The notes: generated from the letters alone by a model not told the origin. DNA of 35,746 nucleotides from an uncultured Bilophila sp. (GCA_910585945.1 CAJUHZ010000024.1:1-35746), one strand, 5' to 3'. Positions 23,918 to 32,151 are shown, numbered from the stretch's first letter. Program-made: numbers and translations.

Positions 23918-25354
23918 ATGACGCGCGCCACCCCGCCTGCCGACTTTCCGCCCGAACTGGCCGCTCGCCTTGCCCGGCTGGCCCCGCGCCTGACGGCTCT
24001 TCGCCGTGATCTGCATCGGCATCCCGAGCCGGGCTGGTGCGAATTCCGCACAGCGGCCCTGGCCGTGGCGCGCCTGCTCGATCTCGGCTTTGCCGTGCGC
24101 ATGGGGGCGGATGCGGCTGTCGCGGCGCGGCGTATGGGCGTGCCGCCTGCCGATGTCATGGCCGAAGCGCGCGAGCGGGCGCTGGCCGCCGGAGCCGATC
24201 CCGCGCTGGTGGCGAACATGGGCGAAGGGTTGACCGGCTTTTGGGCGGATCTGGACTGCGGAAGCGGCAAAGCGGATCAGAGCCGGCCCCAAAGCAGGGG
24301 GGACCCGGGGATCGAGGGAGACGAGGAATCCATCCGTTCCGGGCAGGGGCCGGTCACGGCCTTTCGCTTTGACATGGACTGCAACACCCTGACGGAAAGC
24401 GCCGCCCCGGATCACCGGCCGGCGGCCGAAGGCTTTGCCTCGCTGTACCCCGGGCGCATGCACGCCTGCGGTCACGACGGGCATGTGGCCCTGGGGCTCG
24501 TCCTGGCCGAGGCGCTGGCCGACGCGGCGCGCTCCCGGCCGGATCTGTGGGGCGGGCGCATCCGGCTCATTTTTCAGCCGGCGGAAGAAGGCGCGCGCGG
24601 CGCGCTCCCGCTGACGGAAGCCGGCGCTGTGGACGGCGTGGACCGGATCATCGGCCTGCATGTGGGCTTTCAGGCCGCGGAAGGGGAGATCATCTGCGGC
24701 ACGCAGGGCTTTTTCGCCACCACCAAGCGGGACGTGACGTTCACCGGGCGGGCGGCCCATGCGGCGGCCGCGCCGGAAGAGGGGCGCAACGCGCTGCTTG
24801 CGGCCTGCTCGGCCACGCTTGCCCTGCACGCCATGCCCCGGCACGGCGGCGGGCCGACGCGGGTGTGCGTGGGCCGGCTGCACGGCGGGGAAGCCCGCAA
24901 CATCATTCCCGCGCACGCGCGGCTTGAGCTGGAAACACGGGGCGCGACAGCGGATCTCGAGGCCGCCATGAGCGCCGAGGCCGAACGCATCGTCCATGCC
25001 GCGGCCGCCATGTGGGGCTGCTCGTGCGCTGTGGAAACGGTGGGCGGCAGTTGCGCGGCAGCCAGCGATCCGGATCTTGCGGGATGGATCGCCGAAGAAG
25101 CGGAGCGCATGGGGCGCTTCCGCTCCATCATTCCCATGCGGGATTTCGGCGCGACGGAAGACGTGGCCTGGATGATGCGCGCCGTGCAGGAACAGGGCGG
25201 CGACGCCTCCTACCTGCAACTTGGCGCGGCGCGGCCCGCCGGGCATCATCAGCCCAGATTCGATTTTGACGAAAACTGCCTGCCGCTCGGGCTTGAACTC
25301 CTCATGCGCATCGCCTGGCGCAGCAACGGGCCGGGGCGCGGATTGGGCGGCTGA
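23918..25354 (+). CDS. AbgA-like M20-family amidohydrolase
   Basis: A zinc metallopeptidase of 478 residues resembling AbgA, a subunit of p-aminobenzoyl-glutamate hydrolase that splits folate breakdown products. Shared marks are RRDLHRHPEPGWCEFRTA, FRFDMDCNTLTE, the metal motif MHACGHDGH (Cys184), QPAEEGARGA (Glu224/Glu225), TGRAAHAAAAPEEGRNAL and the end GHHQPRFDFDE. Compared with AbgA of E. coli (436 residues), it has an extra polar, low-complexity insert at about residues 116-142 just before the metal-site strand. No AbgB-like partner gene lies in the window, so it may act alone or on another N-acyl amino acid. AGGGGA precedes the ATG. It follows the pump operon and may share its transcript. 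Confidence 0.85.
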   Translation: MTRATPPADFPPELAARLARLAPRLTALRRDLHRHPEPGWCEFRTAALAVARLLDLGFAVRMGADAAVAARRMGVPPADVMAEARERALAAGADPALVANMGEGLTGFWADLDCGSGKADQSRPQSRGDPGIEGDEESIRSGQGPVTAFRFDMDCNTLTESAAPDHRPAAEGFASLYPGRMHACGHDGHVALGLVLAEALADAARSRPDLWGGRIRLIFQPAEEGARGALPLTEAGAVDGVDRIIGLHVGFQAAEGEIICGTQGFFATTKRDVTFTGRAAHAAAAPEEGRNALLAACSATLALHAMPRHGGGPTRVCVGRLHGGEARNIIPAHARLELETRGATADLEAAMSAEAERIVHAAAAMWGCSCAVETVGGSCAAASDPDLAGWIAEEAERMGRFRSIIPMRDFGATEDVAWMMRAVQEQGGDASYLQLGAARPAGHHQPRFDFDENCLPLGLELLMRIAWRSNGPGRGLGG

Positions 25355-25383
25355 CGATTCACGCATGATTCCGCGTGAATCGT
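25354..25383. terminator. Hairpin between convergent genes
   Basis: ACGATTCACGC (25354-25364) pairs perfectly with GCGTGAATCGT (25373-25383) around an eight-base loop. There is no T-run on either side, so it may be a weak bidirectional terminator or mRNA-end stabiliser for the abgA-like gene and the esterase gene. Confidence 0.5.
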
Positions 25384-25389
25384 CTCGGG

Positions 25390-26325
25390 TCAGGCATTGA
25401 GAAATTCGCCGATCGCCCTGTACATCGTGGAGCAGGCTTCAGGAACCAGATCCTCCATGTTGATGAAGGCGTGGATCATGTCGGGCATGTGCAGATGCCG
25501 CACCTGCACGCCCGCGGCCCGCGCCTTTTCCACATAGGCGACGCCCTCGTCGCGCAGGGGACAGAATTCCGCCGTGACGATCATCGTTTCCGGCAGTCGG
25601 GGCGTGAATTCCCAAAACAGGGGCGAGGCCGCCTTTCTGTCTTCGCCATGCTGGAAATAGGCGTCGAAATACCATGCGACTCGCTCTTTCTCCAGGAGAT
25701 ATCCGGTCCCGTTTTCCTCAATGGACGGGAAGCTCAGGGTATAATCAAGGCTGGGGTAGATCATGACCTGCCTGCGGATGTCGAGGCTCGCGTCAAACTG
25801 CGCCCTGCCGGTCACCGTGGCCGTCATGGCCCCGCCGCCGGAATCGCCGCCAATGGAAAGAAGCCGCTGGTAGCGGAGCTTGCGATCGTCCAAAGTCCGC
25901 CACAAGTGTTTCACCACGCCCCAGGCGTCGGTGACGCCCGCCGGGTAGGGACATTCCGGGGCAAGCCGATATTCCGGCGCGACTACAATGTGATGTGTGG
26001 CCAGCGCCAGCTTGCGGCAGATCGGATCGTAGACGCTGACGCTCCCGGCCATGTGCCCGCCCCCGTGAAAATACGCCAGCACGGGAAGGGCCTTTTCCGG
26101 TTCCGGATGGTAGATGCGCACGGGCACGCGATACCCGGGCGTGTCCACATAGTCATCCTGCACCCACGCCACGGCGGGTATGTTTTTCACGCAGGTCCAG
26201 GTCAGCCCGGCCAGGGCTTCGCGCGCGCTGATGGGGGTGGGCTTGTAGCCGCCGGCCACCAGCGTCGCAACAAGCGCATTGCTTTTTTTCAGCCAGCCCT
26301 CAAGCTGCGGATCCAGGCGTCTCAT
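25390..26325 (-). CDS. HSL-type alpha/beta hydrolase (esterase/lipase)
   Basis: A 311-residue cytoplasmic esterase of the hormone-sensitive lipase family (family IV). It has the oxyanion motif HGGG at residues 87-90, YRLAPECPYPAG, and the nucleophile motif GDSGGG with Ser162; the acid and base are in EFCPLRDEG and MPDMIHAFINM. No signal peptide is seen, unlike the related broken gene at 6878-7907. The start MRRLDPQLEGW at 26325 has GGGAGG upstream; the longer frame to 26355 begins without a ribosome binding site. The natural ester substrate is unknown. Confidence 0.88.
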   Translation of the reverse strand: MRRLDPQLEGWLKKSNALVATLVAGGYKPTPISAREALAGLTWTCVKNIPAVAWVQDDYVDTPGYRVPVRIYHPEPEKALPVLAYFHGGGHMAGSVSVYDPICRKLALATHHIVVAPEYRLAPECPYPAGVTDAWGVVKHLWRTLDDRKLRYQRLLSIGGDSGGGAMTATVTGRAQFDASLDIRRQVMIYPSLDYTLSFPSIEENGTGYLLEKERVAWYFDAYFQHGEDRKAASPLFWEFTPRLPETMIVTAEFCPLRDEGVAYVEKARAAGVQVRHLHMPDMIHAFINMEDLVPEACSTMYRAIGEFLNA

Positions 26326-26350
26326 GTCTTCTCCCTCCCTAGTGTATAAT

Positions 26351-26378
26351 TGCAAAAATTCTGCGAAGAATTTTTGCA
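26351..26378. promoter_or_regulatory. Perfect palindrome upstream of the esterase gene
   Basis: TGCAAAAATTC, loop TGCGAA, GAATTTTTGCA: an 11-base perfect inverted repeat ending 26 bases from the esterase start. A possible minus-strand -10 (TATACA at about 26344-26349) adjoins it, so an operator is as likely as a terminator hairpin. Confidence 0.5.
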
Positions 26379-26385
26379 GGATCGT

Positions 26386-26436
26386 TCGCGAAAAAACGTG
26401 GTTTTTCGCGATTGAAACTATCCATTTTCAATCGCG
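26386..26436. promoter_or_regulatory. Two overlapping, mutually exclusive hairpins
   Basis: TCGCGAAAAA (26386-26395) pairs with TTTTTCGCGA (26402-26411). CGCGATTGAAA (26407-26417) pairs with TTTCAATCGCG (26426-26436). The two stems share CGCGA at 26407-26411, so only one can form at a time. They lie between the NYN gene stop (26481) and the esterase start. Confidence 0.55.
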
Positions 26437-26480
26437 GCGTTGATGAAATTCCCGTAACATCATCAGCGCCCGCCGCGTCG

Positions 26481-27362
26481 CTACAGCGTCGCGCCCTGCC
26501 CCTTGCATCCATGCTGGAGAAAATGCTTCACCAGGGCGCGCAACGCCACCTTTTCGGCTTGCGACAATTTTCGGCCAAGCGCCGTCCGGGCGGAAAAAAG
26601 GAGGTGCTTGTCGAGTTCGGCAGGGATGGACGACAGGGTCAGAAGATCCCCGGCGGAGCCGGATTTCTCCAGTTCCAGAACAAAGCGTTCCGCCACGGCG
26701 TGCAAAAGGACGTCCCCCCGTTCCCCGCGGGGAACCACTTCACGGTTTTCCTCCACGGCAAGCGGCTCCATGCCGATGCCGAAGGCCGTCTGACCGTCCT
26801 CCTCGTCCGATTCGGAACGGAAAGGGCTTGGCGCGACAAAACTTTCCACCTCGGCGCGCGGCCAAAGCACATTGCGATCCACTTCGGCCCGCAATGCCGG
26901 AGAGGACGCCTCCGCCCCGCCCATTTCCAGGCGGTGCACACGCACCCCGAGGGTCTGGGCCGCGGCCACTCCCGGAGCCAGATCGCCGTCTCCCGAGAGG
27001 ATGAGCGCCTCGGTGATGCCGTGATTTTGCGCCAGACCGATCAGGTCGGCTATCAACAGACCGTCAATGCCCTTCTGCTTGCCTTCAAGATTGCGCGTGC
27101 CGTAGCGCACCTTGAAATCGTCAAGCTCATAAATGCGGCGGTGCATCTCGGTAGGGTTTCCGTCGCTCCCCAGACCATCGTACCAGTATACGCGCAAGAG
27201 CGACGCATAGGGAAACTCCGCCCGGATGACTTCAAGCAGCTTTTCCCGCATCCGCGCCACGTCGAGGACGATTTCTCCCCGGCGACGCTTGTCGTTGAAA
27301 AGAATCTGCGAACACTGCACCCAAAAATATCCGGCATCGACAAAAGCGGCTACTCTGCTCAT
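26481..27362 (-). CDS. NYN-domain (PIN-like) protein, putative ribonuclease
   Basis: A 293-residue protein whose N-terminal half is a NYN domain of the PIN-like nuclease fold. The acidic positions expected for metal binding are visible: Asp9 in FVDAGYFW, the KGIDGLLIADLIGLA segment, and LILSGDGDLAPGV. The C-terminal half (about 170-293) is not a domain I know; it is acidic at first (RSESDEEDGQ) and ends in a helical, basic region (GRKLSQAEKVALRALVKHFLQ). Proteins of this type are thought to process or degrade RNA. GAGGGGAG lies before the ATG. A terminator-like hairpin 19 bases upstream suggests attenuation. Confidence 0.82.
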   Translation of the reverse strand: MSRVAAFVDAGYFWVQCSQILFNDKRRRGEIVLDVARMREKLLEVIRAEFPYASLLRVYWYDGLGSDGNPTEMHRRIYELDDFKVRYGTRNLEGKQKGIDGLLIADLIGLAQNHGITEALILSGDGDLAPGVAAAQTLGVRVHRLEMGGAEASSPALRAEVDRNVLWPRAEVESFVAPSPFRSESDEEDGQTAFGIGMEPLAVEENREVVPRGERGDVLLHAVAERFVLELEKSGSAGDLLTLSSIPAELDKHLLFSARTALGRKLSQAEKVALRALVKHFLQHGCKGQGATL

Positions 27363-27380
27363 GAACTCCCCTCACGCAAT

Positions 27381-27406
27381 AAAAAAGGGTGGAGAACTCC
27401 CCACCC
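27381..27406 (-). terminator. Terminator or attenuator just before the NYN gene
   Basis: On the minus strand GGGTGG (27406-27401) pairs with CCACCC (27392-27387), followed by six T (27386-27381). It lies between a TTGACA-type promoter and the NYN start at 27362, as attenuators do, but could instead end a small RNA. Confidence 0.7.
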
Positions 27407-27411
27407 CTCTA

Positions 27412-27442
27412 GTTAAAGGTGCCTTTGGGACACCGGATTAAC
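27412..27442 (-). promoter_or_regulatory. Leader hairpin upstream of the attenuator
   Basis: A nested stem: GTTAA with TTAAC (27412-27416 with 27438-27442) and GGTG with CACC (27418-27421 with 27431-27434). It precedes the terminator by a few bases and might be the sensing or antiterminator part of the leader. Confidence 0.4.
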
Positions 27443-27451
27443 CTTCTTTTC

Positions 27452-27480
27452 CTTTAAGCCCGTCTGTTCCAGTCTGTCAA
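27452..27480 (-). promoter_or_regulatory. Possible promoter of the NYN leader
   Basis: On the minus strand a perfect TTGACA (27480-27475) is followed after 17 bases by TTAAAG (27457-27452), a weak -10 box. Confidence 0.4.
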
Positions 27481-27829
27481 CCCCGCTAGAGCCGGGAGAA
27501 CGGATCCGTTTGAAAATGCGGGCTGTCATGCGGGATGGCCCATACCCCGCCGGGGCAGGATGCTCCCGGGCGGACCCCCGGTTGAGGTCACGAAATGCCT
27601 TATGGCCTCCGGCAGGCACGCCGCACGCAAGCGGAATGTGCTCCCGCCTGCATCCGGGCGCGACAGAGCGGGTAAAATCGGGGGGCGAGAACTCCCAACA
27701 GCGCAAACCGGGCATGACCGGATCCGGGGGCGGGGCTGACGCAGCGACTTGCGGAGCAGGGCAAAACACAGTATGCCCACAAAATATGCTGGCAAAAGTC
27801 GTTTCTCAAGATGAGAGGGGTATCGGGTC

Positions 27830-28594
27830 ATGACGCGCCGCGCGCGCCTTGTTGTTTTTCTATGCCTGTCGTTGCTTGCGCCGCTCGCGGAGCGCGCGCC
27901 CGCCCTGGCGGAAGAAGAAGTCGTCCGGATCGGCGTCCGCCTGGACTGCCCGCCGCTCAGCTTCATCAACAGAAAGGATCAATGCGTCGGCTTTGATGCG
28001 GATCTCGCCCGCGCGCTGTGCGCGGAACTTCGCCTCTCCTGCGAAATCTCGGCGCATCCGTTTGCCGAACTCCTGCCCATGCTGGAACGCGGCGAACTGG
28101 ACGCCGTCATGGCCGGGCTGCACATCACCCCCGAGCGCGAACGTTTTGCCGCCTTCTCCAAACCCTACTACCACTCTCTTTTCATCTATATCGGTTCTCC
28201 CGATATAGAGGAAACAGGGTTTGCGGGCAAACGAATCGGCGCGCGCAAGGACAGCCTCGAGGCCGAATATGTGCAGCGACGGTGGGGGAGCACGGCTGTT
28301 CCCGTCATTGCGGATCGCAAAACCCTGCTGGCCGGCCTGCGCGACGGATCCATTGATATCGTGCTCATGGACGGGCTGCCGGGCTACGCCTTCCTGCTCT
28401 CCGAGGCGGGCAGGAATCTTGACGTCATCGGCAATGCCGTCCCCCCTTCCGAGCTGGAGGAAAGCGCGCGCATCGCCGTGCACAAAAAAAACAGCGCCTT
28501 GCGCGACAAGCTTGACGAAGCGCTTGACAACATCCGGCGGAACGGGGAATACGACAAAATCAGCCGTATTTATTTTAACTATGCCATCTACTGA
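27830..28594 (+). CDS. Periplasmic solute-binding protein family 3
   Basis: A 254-residue secreted protein of the amino-acid/polar-compound binding family. A signal peptide (residues 1 to about 28, ending APALA) is followed by two-lobed SBP features: VRIGVRLDCPPLSFINRKDQCVGFDADLA split over the start of lobe 1, LDAVMAGLHITPERERFAAFSKPYY, and GSIDIVLMDGLPGYAFL in lobe 2. No ABC permease or ATPase gene adjoins it. Instead a membrane diguanylate cyclase gene starts ten bases after its stop, so it probably serves as a sensor subunit and not in transport. GAGAGGGG lies upstream of the ATG. Confidence 0.88.
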   Translation: MTRRARLVVFLCLSLLAPLAERAPALAEEEVVRIGVRLDCPPLSFINRKDQCVGFDADLARALCAELRLSCEISAHPFAELLPMLERGELDAVMAGLHITPERERFAAFSKPYYHSLFIYIGSPDIEETGFAGKRIGARKDSLEAEYVQRRWGSTAVPVIADRKTLLAGLRDGSIDIVLMDGLPGYAFLLSEAGRNLDVIGNAVPPSELEESARIAVHKKNSALRDKLDEALDNIRRNGEYDKISRIYFNYAIY

Positions 28595-28603
28595 TCCTCC
28601 ATC

Positions 28604-30295
28604 ATGCCGGCTATGCGTTTTCTAGTCCGCTCCGCCAAACGTCGTCTGTTTATCGGACTGTATCCTTTCACGGTACTCTGCGCCGCGCCGATAGCCCTGA
28701 TGCTGTTTCTGGTGTACAGCGGCATCGCGGACAATCTCTTCGGCATTCAGGATATGGCGCACAACGTGCGGACGGAATACCTGCCCTCCATTCTGCGCGC
28801 CCAGCGCGCGCTTTCCGATATCAGCACGCTGCGACGACATGCCGAACACATCATGGACATGGACGATCCGGTCATGCGCCGGCGGAACCGGATCATGGCT
28901 CACGCCATCGCCAACAGGGGCATGTTCAGCGATGATCCGGAGATTGCGCGCAACGGCCAGGAACTGGCCAGGCGCATCCGCGAACTGGCCGAACTCCGCA
29001 ACAGGGCCGACCACGCCCAGGACAATCTGCACGTCGCCGCCTTCAGGCTGACGGAAGCCGTCAGCGATCTTTCACGCTTTCTGAGCAGAGCGGAAGGCGA
29101 GGAGATGCGCCGCCTGCTGTATGTCGATCCGGCCCGAAAAATGGACAGAAACAGCTTCCGTCCGCTGGTGGAAAACAGATTCGAACAGTTCCTGCCCCTG
29201 TTCCGACTGTGCGCCGGTTCAGCGACAGCCGCGGCGTTTGCGCCCGAGACCATGACCGGCGCGGATGAAACGCCTGTCGATACGGCCCCGGCCCCGCTGT
29301 GCGGCAACTTTCTTGCCGGCATGAGGAAGATGCAAACGGCCTGGACGGAACGGGAGCAAACCGACGCGGCCGCGAAAATCCTGTGGTCGCGCCTGGATGT
29401 TCTGCTGAGCAAAACCAGCGACATGGCCGGCAAGGCGGCGACGGGAAAGATCGAACGAACCATGAAAAAGATCTCGCTGGATGCCGAACGAATCGAGCAT
29501 TTCTTTCACAGCGCGTTCATTTTTCTGATTCTGCTGGTCTGCTTTCTGCTTTTCATGCTGCATGTGCATCTGCTCTCTCCCATTGCGGCGGCCGTGACGC
29601 AGATCAGAAAAATCCGCAACGGAACCTGCAAGGAGAGGGAGAACAACAGGGAGCAACCCGCCTTCAGCATCCGCATCCGGGAACTGGCCGAGCTTCTTTC
29701 CCTCCTGCCCGAGTTGAGGCGACACATGGCCGCTCTTGACGCGCGTTCCAGCAGTCTGGAGCGGGAAAAGGCGCACTACGCGGCGCTCTCCCTGCGAGAC
29801 GGCCTGACCGGCGCGTTCAACCGGCGCTGCCTTGATCAACGCCTCGCCGGCGAAGGCGAAACGACGCCCCTGGCCGCGCTGATGGTGGACGTGGATTTCT
29901 TCAAGCATTATAATGACACCTACGGTCATCAGGCGGGGGATGCCTGCCTTGTCAGGCTTGTGCGCGAGCTTGAGTCGGCCGTGCGCTCGACAGACGGCGT
30001 ATACCGCTACGGCGGCGAGGAATTTGTCGTGCTGCTGCCCGGCGCTTCAATGAAAGACGCCGCCCTTCTGGCCGAAATTCTGGTAAAGCGCGTGCGCAAC
30101 ATGGGCATTGCCCACAGCGCCTCCGGCGTGAACAATGTGGTGACCGTCAGCATCGGCGTGGCGGCGCGCGGGCCGGAATCTCCCCTCTCCGGAGAAGCCT
30201 TGCTGAAACACGCCGACGAAGCCCTGTACAGGGCCAAGGCGGAAGGCAGAAACCGCGTGGCCCTGCAACCTGTTTCACAAACGGCTCCCGCCTGA
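28604..30295 (+). CDS. Membrane-bound diguanylate cyclase (GGDEF)
   Basis: Makes cyclic di-GMP from two GTP. The 563-residue protein has a membrane segment at about residues 17-40, a helical periplasmic sensor region (about 45-300, with many Arg/Glu heptad-like stretches), a second membrane segment (about 302-325), a HAMP-like and coiled linker, and the GGDEF domain from about 395. The active site is GGEEF at 470-474, and the inhibitory I-site RSTD at 461-464 is present, so both catalysis and product feedback are likely. ATG codons at 28604 and 28613 are both possible, with no strong ribosome binding site, suggesting coupling to the solute-binding protein gene ten bases upstream. Confidence 0.9.
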   Translation: MPAMRFLVRSAKRRLFIGLYPFTVLCAAPIALMLFLVYSGIADNLFGIQDMAHNVRTEYLPSILRAQRALSDISTLRRHAEHIMDMDDPVMRRRNRIMAHAIANRGMFSDDPEIARNGQELARRIRELAELRNRADHAQDNLHVAAFRLTEAVSDLSRFLSRAEGEEMRRLLYVDPARKMDRNSFRPLVENRFEQFLPLFRLCAGSATAAAFAPETMTGADETPVDTAPAPLCGNFLAGMRKMQTAWTEREQTDAAAKILWSRLDVLLSKTSDMAGKAATGKIERTMKKISLDAERIEHFFHSAFIFLILLVCFLLFMLHVHLLSPIAAAVTQIRKIRNGTCKERENNREQPAFSIRIRELAELLSLLPELRRHMAALDARSSSLEREKAHYAALSLRDGLTGAFNRRCLDQRLAGEGETTPLAALMVDVDFFKHYNDTYGHQAGDACLVRLVRELESAVRSTDGVYRYGGEEFVVLLPGASMKDAALLAEILVKRVRNMGIAHSASGVNNVVTVSIGVAARGPESPLSGEALLKHADEALYRAKAEGRNRVALQPVSQTAPA

Positions 30296-30326
30296 AACCG
30301 CCCAAACCAACGCGCAACGGACAGCC

Positions 30327-30908
30327 ATGCCCCGCAAGAACACCTGCCAATGGAATGCGGCCCACGAAGCGGCCCCACTCCCGGAAGAAGACAGACCAAG
30401 CCGCTCGCAAAAAAAACGCGACAGCACGGCCCTCCAGAATCTGGGCGAGGAACTGGCCTCGCTGCCCGAAACCATCCTTGACGCCTTCCCCCTGAGCGAA
30501 AAAACCCGCGAAGCCGTGCGCGAATGGCGGCGTTTTTCCTCTCGGGAGAGCAAACGCCGCCAAATGCAGTACATCGGCCGCCTCATGCGGGAGGAAAACG
30601 ACATCCCGGCCCTGCGCGAGGCCCTGGCGGCCCACGCCTCCGGTCAGGCGGAAAACACGCGCGCCGTTCGCCGGGCGGAAGCCCTGCGCGACGCGCTCAT
30701 GGAAGCCGACGAGCAGGAAACCGCACGCCTGATCGAATCTTCCTTCCCCGTCCGCCCCGAAGCCGATCCGGGACAGCCAGACCAGACCAATCCGGCAGAG
30801 CGGGCGCGCGAAATCATGGAACTTGTCCGTCAGGCCCGCAACGAGCGCGAACACGGCCGGCCGCCCCATGCCTTTCGCGCCCTGTTCCGCCGCCTGCGCG
30901 ATCTTTAG
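30327..30908 (+). CDS. darP: DarP/YjgA-like ribosome-associated protein (DUF615)
   Basis: A 193-residue protein of the YjgA family, which binds the immature 50S ribosomal subunit and helps its maturation. The family start PSRSQKKRDSTALQNLGEEL is clear (about residues 25-45), followed by helical repeats (RRQMQYIGRLMREE) and an Arg-rich C-terminal end (FRALFRRLRDL). It is slightly longer than the E. coli protein (183). It lies 31 bases after the cyclase gene and 19 bases before the flavoprotein gene. Confidence 0.88.
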   Translation: MPRKNTCQWNAAHEAAPLPEEDRPSRSQKKRDSTALQNLGEELASLPETILDAFPLSEKTREAVREWRRFSSRESKRRQMQYIGRLMREENDIPALREALAAHASGQAENTRAVRRAEALRDALMEADEQETARLIESSFPVRPEADPGQPDQTNPAERAREIMELVRQARNEREHGRPPHAFRALFRRLRDL

Positions 30909-30927
30909 GACTGCTGACGGGCCGATC

Positions 30928-32151
30928 GTGCACGACGCCATCATCATCGGAGCCGGCGCGGCCGGACTCATGTGCGCCCTTGTCGCGGGCAAACGCGGCT
31001 TTCGTTGCGCCCTGGTCGATCACGCCTCGCAGGCAGGCCGGAAACTTCGCCTTGCCGGCGGCGGGCGCGGCAATGTCACCAACCGCCGCGTCGGCCCCGA
31101 GTGGTATGTGGGCGAGCAGCCGCGCTTTGCGGAAGGAGCGCTGCGCCGCTGTCCTCCCTCCCTTGTGCTGGACATGCTGGACGCCTTCGGCATCCCCTGG
31201 GAAGAACGGGATCACGGCCGCATTTTCTGCGCCGCGCCGGCCGACAGGCTTGCGGACGCCCTGCTTGAAGGCGCGCTCGCGCACGGCGCGGACTTTCTCC
31301 CGGGCAGAACCATTGGCGAGGCCGAATGCGGCGACGGCCTTTTTCACGTCCAGACCTCGCTCGGCCTCCTGCGCGCGCCGCGCCTCGTCATTGCCGCGGG
31401 CGGCCCGGCCTGCCCGGCTGTCGGGGCCAGCGACGGCGGCATGAGGCTTGCGCGCCGCTTCGGCCACCGCATTGTGCCGCCGCGCCCGGCGCTCGCCCCG
31501 TTCATCCTTCCCGAAAATGGATCTGAAAACAGACCCGAAAGCTGGCCTCTGCACGGCCTGGCCGGCGTCAGCCTGCCGGCGCGCGTGAGCGTTGCGGAGG
31601 CGGACGCACGCTTTCGCCCGGAAACGGACGCCCTTCTCTTCACCCATACGGGCCTGAGCGGGCCGGCGGCCTTGCAGGCTTCGTGCTTCTGGCGCGCGGG
31701 CAACAGCCTTGTCATTGATTTTCTGCCCGAAACTCCGTTGATGACCCTGCTGGCCGATCCCGCCAACGGCAAGGCCACGCTCGCGGGTCTGATCAAAAGG
31801 GCGCTGCCCTCCCGCCTCGCGACGCGGCTGCTCGAACAGGCCGGCCTTGCCGAAGAAACCTTGCGGCGCAACGTCGCGGAGGTGAACAAAAAGGATCGCG
31901 CGGTTCTTGCGAACCTTGTGCACCGATACCGCGTCATCCCGCTCCGCACGGGCGGCATGGCCCGGGCGGAAGCCTCGGCCGGCGGGGTGGACACGCGCGA
32001 TATCCACCCGAAAAGACTGGAAAGCCGCCTTGTTCCCAATCTCTACCTGGCGGGCGAAGTGCTTGACGTCACAGGGCTGCTCGGCGGCTACAACCTGCAC
32101 TGGGCCTGGGCAAGCGGCAAGGCCGCGGCCGAAGCTTTCCGGGCCTGCTGA
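30928..32151 (+). CDS. BaiN/HI0933-family FAD-dependent oxidoreductase
   Basis: A 407-residue flavoprotein of the HI0933/BaiN family with an N-terminal FAD-binding dinucleotide motif (IIIGAGAAGLMCALVAG), the family segment LAGGGRGNVTN, and the C-terminal AGEVLDVTGLLGGYNLHWAWASG. Relatives are annotated as NAD(P)/FAD-dependent oxidoreductases, and one member acts in bile-acid dehydroxylation; the substrate here is unknown. I chose the GTG at 30928 because it begins four residues before the Rossmann strand and outside darP; the frame itself is open from 30823. Confidence 0.87.
   Translation: MHDAIIIGAGAAGLMCALVAGKRGFRCALVDHASQAGRKLRLAGGGRGNVTNRRVGPEWYVGEQPRFAEGALRRCPPSLVLDMLDAFGIPWEERDHGRIFCAAPADRLADALLEGALAHGADFLPGRTIGEAECGDGLFHVQTSLGLLRAPRLVIAAGGPACPAVGASDGGMRLARRFGHRIVPPRPALAPFILPENGSENRPESWPLHGLAGVSLPARVSVAEADARFRPETDALLFTHTGLSGPAALQASCFWRAGNSLVIDFLPETPLMTLLADPANGKATLAGLIKRALPSRLATRLLEQAGLAEETLRRNVAEVNKKDRAVLANLVHRYRVIPLRTGGMARAEASAGGVDTRDIHPKRLESRLVPNLYLAGEVLDVTGLLGGYNLHWAWASGKAAAEAFRAC

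Larger units (their letters stand above)
27363..27829. other. Long gene-free stretch, structured
   Basis: No frame looks coding. The left part (27381-27480) holds a promoter-leader-terminator arrangement for the NYN gene. The rest is GC-rich with several possible stems, such as GCAGGC at about 27612 with GCCTGC at about 27646, CCGC/GCGG around 27621-27634, and GGATGC at about 27568 with GCATCC at about 27651. It could encode a structured RNA; I could not match it to tmRNA, RNase P RNA, SRP RNA or 6S RNA. The promoter of the solute-binding protein gene at 27830 should also be here, but no strong boxes are seen. Confidence 0.4.

Noticed and set aside
27363..27829. tmRNA, RNase P RNA, SRP RNA or 6S RNA
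   Set aside because: The conserved cores I know (for example the GAGGAAAGTCCGG-type segment of RNase P RNA, the SRP tetraloop region, the tmRNA acceptor end) are not present on either strand. No tRNA cloverleaf or CCA end was found here or elsewhere in the window.
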